This document shows positions 57,086 to 64,000 of a stretch of 64,000 nt of DNA, in pieces (the stretch's first letter is position 1; the number at the start of each line of letters is the position of its first letter). A program made the translations under genes and the position numbers. This DNA comes from Magnolia sinica (lineage: Eukaryota; Streptophyta; Magnoliopsida; Magnoliales; Magnoliaceae), in NCBI RefSeq assembly GCF_029962835.1, contig NC_080588.1:65620001-65684000 (forward strand), written 5' to 3'. Below the pieces are notes generated by a model, which was not told the DNA's origin, ran no database searches, and was given only the letters and a program-made list of their open reading frames with translations.

Positions 57086-57520
57086 ACGCTCTCCACCAGA
57101 GTATAGTGGGCTTAACAAACTCTATGGGCCCCACTATGACATTTATGTCTTATCCGTACTGTTCATCCATTTTGACAACTCATTTTAGGGCCTGATCCAA
57201 AACAAAAAAGGCAGATCTAAATCTCAAGTGAACCACACCACAGGAAACGAGAGAATTACTTGGGTGCCACGGATGTCTTGGATCAAGCTGATATTTGTAT
57301 TTCCCCTTAATTCAGATCTATGTAATCTAATCAATGGGTTGGATAGCAAATAAACACTGCAGGGGCTTGGCTAGTTTTTAACGTCACGCATTCAATTGCC
57401 ACTATTTTCTTGTTGTGGGTCCACCTAAGATTTAGATCTTCTTCCTTTTTGTGTTCGTGCCCAGGGTATAGATCAAACAAACATATCATCGTGGAGCCCA
57501 ATCCAGTCTGATTATGAAAT
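57086..57520. mobile_element. Decayed MITE between the xylosidase genes
   Basis: The common body (CTTATCCGTACTGTTCATCC, TCATTTTAGGGCCTGATCC, GGATCAAGCTGATATTTG) in one direction, with a damaged right arm. Terminal repeats not clear. Confidence 0.5.
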
Positions 57521-57963
57521 TCATGTCTATCAATAGTATATTAAAATGTTGATTTCATTTAAAAGATGAAGTAAAACAGTCATCTTAGGATATAACGGCA
57601 CCCATCCTTTGTGGATAAGATCATATGAGGCTCCTTTATGACCTCATCCACAAAGGATAATGGGCGGGATTTTGAAGAAGTTTAAAAGCAGGTATTGGTT
57701 AAGGATGGGCGGGATTTTGAAGAAGTTTAAAAGCCCTGCCATCTGCTGTTCGAACGGACGTTGTTTGATCCCTCTTCCCTCAGATTGATGGACTTAAATT
57801 TTAATCATTTTATTTTTCTTTAATATGATTGTTTGAAAATTGGTGAAAGTATTGTTTAAAATCAAAACCCTAACAATAAACAAAGAATGAGATCCTTACA
57901 CTTAACAGAGAACCAAGACCCTACCCTTACAAGGCCAACTGCAAAATACAACCTCAAGTCAAT

Positions 57964-58570
57964 AGAGAATTAAGACCTTGTCCTTTGGACTATAGCCACC
58001 TTCAAAGTGACAACCAAGACCCAATCCTGTTCTCTGTTATCATGATTGATGGGGTTATGGTTCACAGTGACCCCTTATTAAGGTCATGATTCTAATTCAC
58101 AATTGCCTTTATAAGAACAAGGTCACAATTCTCTGTTGACCATAAGGTTATAGAGAATTGAGACCTTGCCCGTGGGACAATAGCCACCTTCAAAGTAACA
58201 AACAAGACCATATCCAGCACTCTGCTGTCACGATTGATAGGGTTGTGGTTGGCACTTACCCCCTAATTAGGGACATGATTCTATTTCACGGTTGCTTTTA
58301 TAAGAACAAGGTCTCAATTCTCTACTGCCTGTAGGGTTGTAGAGAATTGAGACCTTGTCCGTGGTACAATAGCCACCTTCAAAGTAACAACCAAGGCCCT
58401 ATCTAACCCTTTGTTGTCACGATTGATAGGGTTGTGGTCGGCACTTACTCCTAACAAGGGTCAAGATTCTAATTCACAGTTGCCTTTATATAAGCAAGGT
58501 CTCAATTATCTATTAACTATAGGGTTATAGTTCATAGTTGCCTTGTGAGACAAAGTCTCATATATCTGTT
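57964..58570 (+). repeat. 188-bp tandem repeat, about three copies
   Basis: AGAGAATT(A/G)AGACCTTG starts at 57,964, 58,152 and 58,341, giving periods of 188 and 189 bp. Each unit includes GCCACCTTCAAAGT, GATTGATGGGGTT-like and CAAGGTC(A/T)CAATTCTCT, the last being an inverted form of the unit start, so each junction can fold. The last copy is partial and diverged. Confidence 0.85.
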
Positions 58571-58599
58571 AACTATTTGGGTTGTAGTCCATGGGTTAC

Positions 58600-59070
58600 A
58601 TAGTCGCCTCTATTTTTAAAAAGAAAATTAAATATTTTTTTTAAAGAATGAAAATTAAAAAGAAGAATGACAAGACAAATGTACGTTATTTTATTTATTT
58701 GATATTTTTATTTTCTTTTTTATTTTAGAAATATTTTTTTCATTTATTAATTAATTTGAAGAAAAAGAAGAAAGTAAATTTATTTATTTATTTAATATTA
58801 TTCTTTTTATTCTCTTTTTACTTTTTAAAGAAGAAGAAAATATGGAAGTTATATTTTTCTTATTTATTTGTCTTTTTTTAAGAGAGAAGAAAATGGAAAA
58901 AACAAAAAAAAAAGTTATTTTATTTATTTGATATTTTTATTTTTGATTTTTTTATTATTTTCTAAAGGAGAAGAAAAAAAAAATATTAAAGGTGTTTTTA
59001 CATTTATTTTTCTCATTTTCAAGGGGGAAAAAAAAGGAACAAAGGGAGCAGGGGTATTTTCGTCTAAAAA
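58600..59070. repeat. AT-rich low-complexity tract with A/G-rich strings
   Basis: Long runs of T/A with AAGAAGAAAA strings (for example 58,760-58,780 and 58,826-58,840). The open frame at 58,868-59,086 is low-complexity (Lys/Phe/Ile only) and not a gene. Confidence 0.8.
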
Positions 59071-59214
59071 AGACACGATGCAATAAATGTCCAAAAAAAG
59101 GGTTTTGAAATTACCAATTCGGACGTTCGGTTGTAATAATCCCTTCTTTTGTCCATAGATAAAGACCTCTTATCTTTATCCTTACTGGTAAAACGGAAAA
59201 TTACAAGGGTAACC

Positions 59215-59349
59215 CTCTCTAACTCATCCTGACGTCACAAGACAATGACCACGGTCAAGATAACGATGATCAGAAAAATTACAAAAAGGCCACTCTCTTT
59301 TCCCATCTTACAGTCTTACTACTGACTTCAACCACAACCAAACAGCCAA
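59215..59349 (+). promoter_or_regulatory. Promoter-proximal region of xylosidase gene 2
   Basis: Contains CTAACTCATCCTGACGTCAC (TGACGTCA bZIP-type core at about 59,230) and ATTACAAAAAGGCCACTCTC, both matched upstream of gene 1, so they are retained from the ancestral promoter. No obvious TATA box. Confidence 0.5.
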
Positions 59350-62300
59350 ATGTCCCAATGGAGATCTACCTCATTCGTGAAAATCATCTCTCTCCTCTTC
59401 CTCTCTCTATCCCACACAACCACAGCCACAAAAACACCCACACCAACAACTACAACGACACCAAAACACCCACATCCAAAATTCCCATGCAGACCCCCCT
59501 ACCAAAACTCGTACTCCTTCTGCAACACTTCCCTTCCCATCCACACCAGAGCTCAATCTCTCGTCTCACTCCTCACTCTCGATGAGAAGATCCTCCAGCT
59601 CTCCAACAACGCGAGCCCCATTTCCCGCCTTGGCATTCCGGCCTACCAATGGTGGTCGGAATCGCTCCATGGAATCGCCACCAACGGCCCTGGCGTCACC
59701 TTCAACGGGACCATCCCTGCCGCCACCGGATTCCCGCAAGTCCTCCTCACGTCGGCATCCTTCAACCAGAGCCTATGGTCCGCAATTGCAGCGGCGATTG
59801 CGGTCGAGGCTCGCGCGATGTACAATGCGGGTCAGGCCGGATTGACATTTTGGGCCCCTAATATCAACATTTTTAGGGACCCCAGATGGGGAAGGGGCCA
59901 GGAGACACCTGGCGAGGATCCGACGGTCGCCGCCGCCTACTCGGTTGACTATGTCAGGGCCTTTCAGGGGGAGTATTTGGGTGGTGGGTCCCAGAAGCTG
60001 ATGCTCTCTGCTTGCTGCAAGCATTACACTGCCTATGATTTGGAGAGTTGGAGAAACTTCAGTCGATATACTTTCAATGCTAAGGTAAAACAGGCTGTCT
60101 TGGGTTCTTCTCTTATTACTGTCATTGGATTGTTTTTTTAATGCTTGTCTTTGTTTTTTGCTAATTCGTTGCAATGACAGTTGAATTTGGAAGAGTTACA
60201 ATATTAATTCGATAAGAAATGGATTTTATTCTGTTTTTATATTTCAATCGAATTCATCAAGAACTGCCTTCTGTTTCGATGATGAGTACCGATCATAGTA
60301 AGAAGATCGTCCAATTTCCATAAAATTTTCGAACGAACCCAAATCATGGATGAGCCAATGGTTGAGAGTTGCAGGGGATTGGCTGTTTCTAACCATTTGA
60401 TCTGTACACCTCTTTCCAGAACACTGCTCTAAGCTTTTGACTGTCCAAAAATAGCTGATGGACTGAACAGTTATGAACTTCCAGATGCAATTCCAGGCTA
60501 TGGTTCATCCAAGAGATGGGACATTAAAGTGGAGAGCCTGGTTCCATCGTCAAATTAAAGATTGTGGTGGGGGAACGGATATTTAAATGCATTCCTCTAT
60601 ACAATAATGTTTCTATTTTCAACTCTAGGAGGGGAAATGCAAGCTATTCTCTACTGTTATGGATGGATCAAGAGGTTGGTTTTTAATATGTTATTTTTTT
60701 GGGATTAGTATTAGTTTAGCAGCTTTATTCAACATTTTGATCCATTTAGAAACCTACCCATTGGGAGATAGTTTCAGTTAACGAGATTCATGGTTTGTTG
60801 GATGTTCGTCATTGCCCACCATCAGGGATTGGTAGCTTACACTGCCCGTTATGTCATGAGTGTGGGAGTAGGCATATCAGATCAACTATTAAAGTATGCA
60901 TATAGTTTCAGAGAAATTTGGATACTGAAACCTAAGCTAACATGTCCAAGATCTGGGATATTTGTGAGGTGTTCCTGTGTGTGTGAGACTAGGAATCAGG
61001 CCACCCAACTCTTCTGGTGGGCCAATACACTTGCGTTGAATCTGGATTGGTTGTCATTTTCAACTGCCTTTTTTTTTGCCATAAATGCGGCCCACTTTGT
61101 GTTGCTTCACAGTATGCATGTAGTTCAGAGAAAATCTATTTGCAGCACTGCATATCGAAACCCAAGCAAGCATGGCACACATGTCCAAAATCCATGACAT
61201 TTGTGAGGTGGGCCCATGGCAGGATGTGTCTTAGCCGAAGAATCGGGACACCCAATTCTTCTGGCAGGTCAATACAGGTGCATCGAATTGAAATTGTTGG
61301 TTTTCATTTTTAACTGTCTATTCTCTCATGAAGTCCACCTTGCGTTGCTTCAGAATTCAAGTAGAATATAACCAAGTCTGGAATTCACAGCAGTAAGAGA
61401 TTTCAGGCTAGAAATTGCTATTAACCTCTCTTGTTGATATGAAAAAAGATAGAATCATTTAACATCCCTAGAAGGTTTCAAATTCGACACGCTTTTGATG
61501 GGTCCGAAGAGTGCTTCAGTTTTTATACTTCTTACATTTATGCAATCATCTGTCTACAGAATAACAGTCGAAGATTGCATAACATAAAAGCATTCAAGCT
61601 TAGTAATTGTAATCATGTTTTGTCCTTCTCTATTATTGTCAGGTGTCGAAGCAAGATATGGAAGACACATATCAGCCCCCATTTCACAGCTGTATTGAAG
61701 AAGGCCATGCTAGCTGTTTGATGTGCTCCTACAATCAGATAAATGGGGTGCCTGTATGCGCACAGCATGATCTCTTAAAGAAAGCTCGAACCGAATGGGG
61801 ATTTGATGGGTAATTGACATTAAGAAAAATGTTTATATATTGTTTTATGTGAAGATGTACTGAAGATGATCATGAACTTGTGTGTAATTTCTTGAATGAA
61901 AATACAGATACATCACATCTGACTGCGATGCTGTTGCAATCATCTATGAAGATCAGAAGTACGCATCAAGTCCTGAAGATGCAGTAGCAGATGTCTTGAA
62001 AGCAGGTTAGCGTTGTTGCCTGGATTAAGATGAGAGGAATTATATGATCCTCAGCAAAAGGATATGGATGGTCTGGTTCTTAGTTTTTCACAAGTTGGGA
62101 CTTGGCTATCCAGTCCCTTGATCTGACTTACCCAACTGTCAATTGATCATGACCCAAAAATCTCCTTGGTGAGGAGAAGTCCTAACTTGTTGATTGGCGG
62201 CCTGAAAAAAGGAGATAAAGCGGCAGTCCTCGTTTAACTGGAAAAAGGCCAACGATTGGATGGCTATGATCTTCCAACCTGGAAGTTTTTTGGGGCATGG

Positions 62301-64000
62301 TCCATCCATTGTCGGGTCTTTAGATCAACAATCTCAATTACTGTGGGATAATATACATATCATCAGATATGGGATTGTGGAATTCATATGAAGGAAACAT
62401 GCTCAGTTAAATCTCGAGTCTGTCATCTGAAGTTTCCTTCCTGTCGTCTCCTTGCACCTGTAAGTTTTCTCAAATCCAAATGAAACTATCATCTCTATGA
62501 GCAGGAATGGATATCAACTGTGGAACATATTTACTTCGGCACACTCAGTCAGCAGTCAAAAAAGGAAAGGTTCGAGAAGAGTACATCGACCGAGCACTTC
62601 TTAATCTGTTCTCAGTTCAACTGCGACTTGGGCTTTTCGACGGAGACCCAGAAAATGAGCTGTTTGGAAAATTGGGACCTCATGATGTATGTACTAAAGA
62701 GCACAGAAAACTGGCACTAGAAGCGGCAAGACAGGGGATTGTACTTCTCAAGAATGAGAAGAAGTTCTTGCCACTGAAGAAAAAGATGGTCACATCGTTA
62801 GCTGTAATAGGCCCTACAGCCAATGCAACAAGCAATTTGGGTGGTGGCTACACAGGTTTGAGACGCATATATGGTAGCCTATTTCCATCGAATTGATTCG
62901 AGTTTTATTGTTTTTATGTTGTTGGGTTTTGAAATCTGTAGGTATTCCATGCAATCCGAAGAGTATTTTTGATGGACATAGGGCTTATATACAGAAGTCA
63001 TTGTATGCCTCTGGTTGCCTTAACGTGTCGTGCCAATCTGATGAAGGGTTTGAAGAAGCTGTCCATGTTGCCAAAATGACCGATGTTGTCGTGATGGTTG
63101 CTGGGTTGGATCTAACGCAAGAAACCGAAGACCATGACCGGGTGAGCCTACTGTTGCCTGGTAAACAGATGGATCTTGTATCAGCTGTTGCCCGTGCAAG
63201 TAAAAGGCCAATTGTACTGATCCTGATAGGTGGTGGGCCGCTCGATGTTTCATTTGCAAGAGATGACCCACTAATTGCAAGTATTATGTGGGTCGGATAC
63301 CCAGGTGAAGCAGGCGGGAAAGCAGTAGCTGAAGTTATATTTGGAGAATTCAATCCAGGTTAGTACCTTGACTTGTCCACAGAGATTTTGATACCCTTGA
63401 TGAAAGACAGTTGATGCAATCATGGAAATGCAAAACAGGTGGGCGGCTGCCAGTGACTTGGTATCCTGAATCATTCACTCGCGTCCCCATGAATGATATG
63501 AGCATGCGGGCTGACCCTTCACGTGGGTACCCTGGAAGAACATACAGATTCTATACGGGAGAGGTGGTTTACGGATTCGGATATGGCTTGAGCTACTCCA
63601 AATACTCTTACAAGTTCTTATCGGTGCCTGATAGAATCAGCTTGTCAGGATCTCTTGTCAATGCCAATCCAAATAACAGATTGGCGTATGAAAGAAAATA
63701 TGGGCTCAGTTACATCCACATTGATGATGTGGCATCCTGTGATGCTTTGAGGTTCTACATTCAGATCTCGGTGGTCAATAACGGCGATATGGATGGGTCC
63801 CATGTTGTCATGTTGTTCTCTAGAGCAGCTACAATGCTCAAAGGTGCCCCACTGAAGCAGCTGATCGGATTCAAACGCGTGCATACAGTGGCATACAAAG
63901 CTATTGAAACTAGCATTCTAATCGATCCGTGCAAACATCTTAGCATGGCAAACGATGCTGGATTGCGGGTGCTGTCTCTGGGAGCTCATGTTCTGATGTT
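59350..64000 (+). CDS. BXL6: Beta-D-xylosidase, GH3 family, BXL6-like (gene 2, 3' end cut by window)
   Basis: Exons 59,350-60,084; 61,643-61,809; 61,908-62,005; 62,505-62,855; 62,942-63,358; 63,439 to the window end. Exon lengths 735, 167, 98, 351 and 417 and all phases equal those of gene 1. The last exon is open for 562 nt and lacks about 37 nt to the expected stop. Signal peptide, KHYTAYD, nucleophile motif YITSDCDA, and the acid/base region [11 protein letters not shown] with GGGPLDVSF are all present, so it looks functional. Introns are compact (1,558, 98, 499, 86 and 80 bp). Like gene 1 it should be a secreted cell-wall enzyme acting on xylan-type glycans. It may be closer to the ancestral state, since gene 1 carries the extra insertions. 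Differences in the last exon (for example FYTGEVVYG versus FYRGDVVYR) show the paralogues are not very recent. Confidence 0.93.

Noticed and set aside
58868-59086. 72-codon open frame
   Set aside because: Low-complexity Lys/Phe/Ile translation of an AT-rich tract.

Overview
This window is nuclear DNA of a flowering plant. The evidence is intron-rich genes with plant protein families, plant-type LINE, Ty1-copia, TRIM, hAT and SINE elements, and very many short inverted-repeat elements built from phrases such as GTGGGCCCCACC and ACCGTCCATCCATTTT. That repeat style reminds me of magnoliid genomes (Magnolia, Liriodendron, laurel family). This is inference from memory, not a search result.

Three protein-coding genes are visible, all on the + strand. 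(1) 5,635-14,601: the last seven exons (229 codons plus stop) of a cytosolic-type phosphoglycerate-mutase-like histidine phosphatase. Its first exon(s), with the catalytic RHG motif, must lie left of the window. The intron before the first visible exon holds a 5.3-kb LINE that itself carries a MITE and a tiny poly(T) retro-insertion. Another MITE sits exactly on a splice donor, and the 4.4-kb fourth intron is filled with LINE fragments and a miniature LTR element (TRIM). (2) 45,031-55,837: a complete six-exon GH3 beta-D-xylosidase of the BXL6 type (788 codons). (3) 59,350 to the window end: a tandem paralogue with identical exon lengths and intron phases, cut about 37 nt before its expected stop.

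Layout. 24-5,348: LINE in an intron. 5,635-14,601: phosphatase gene. 14,602-16,852: AT-rich intergenic DNA. 16,853-24,520: three tandem copies of a roughly 2.1-kb unit made of MITE sequence; copy 1 holds a hAT element and a SINE-like insert that copies 2 and 3 lack. 25,099-25,789: hAT-like element with 9-bp target duplication. 28,115-28,620: tRNA-like SINE plus flank, a copy of which lies inside the next element. 29,156-38,010: minus-strand Ty1-copia element with both LTRs and a TTATA target duplication, containing a nested LTR-like insertion of about 2.2 kb. 38,016-44,952: stacked MITEs and hAT debris, the last two MITEs forming the promoter region of the first xylosidase. 45,031-64,000: the xylosidase pair, separated by a 188-bp tandem repeat and an AT-rich tract.

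The xylosidases are predicted secreted cell-wall enzymes. The two copies are alike in coding structure but differ greatly in non-coding load: intron 1 is 6.6 kb versus 1.6 kb, intron 5 is 844 versus 80 bp, and copy 1 has two promoter MITEs that copy 2 lacks. I found no wholly new gene system. The most informative signals are the insertion footprints (target duplications, paralogous empty sites, a duplicated splice donor) and the in-frame duplication inside the copia reverse transcriptase.
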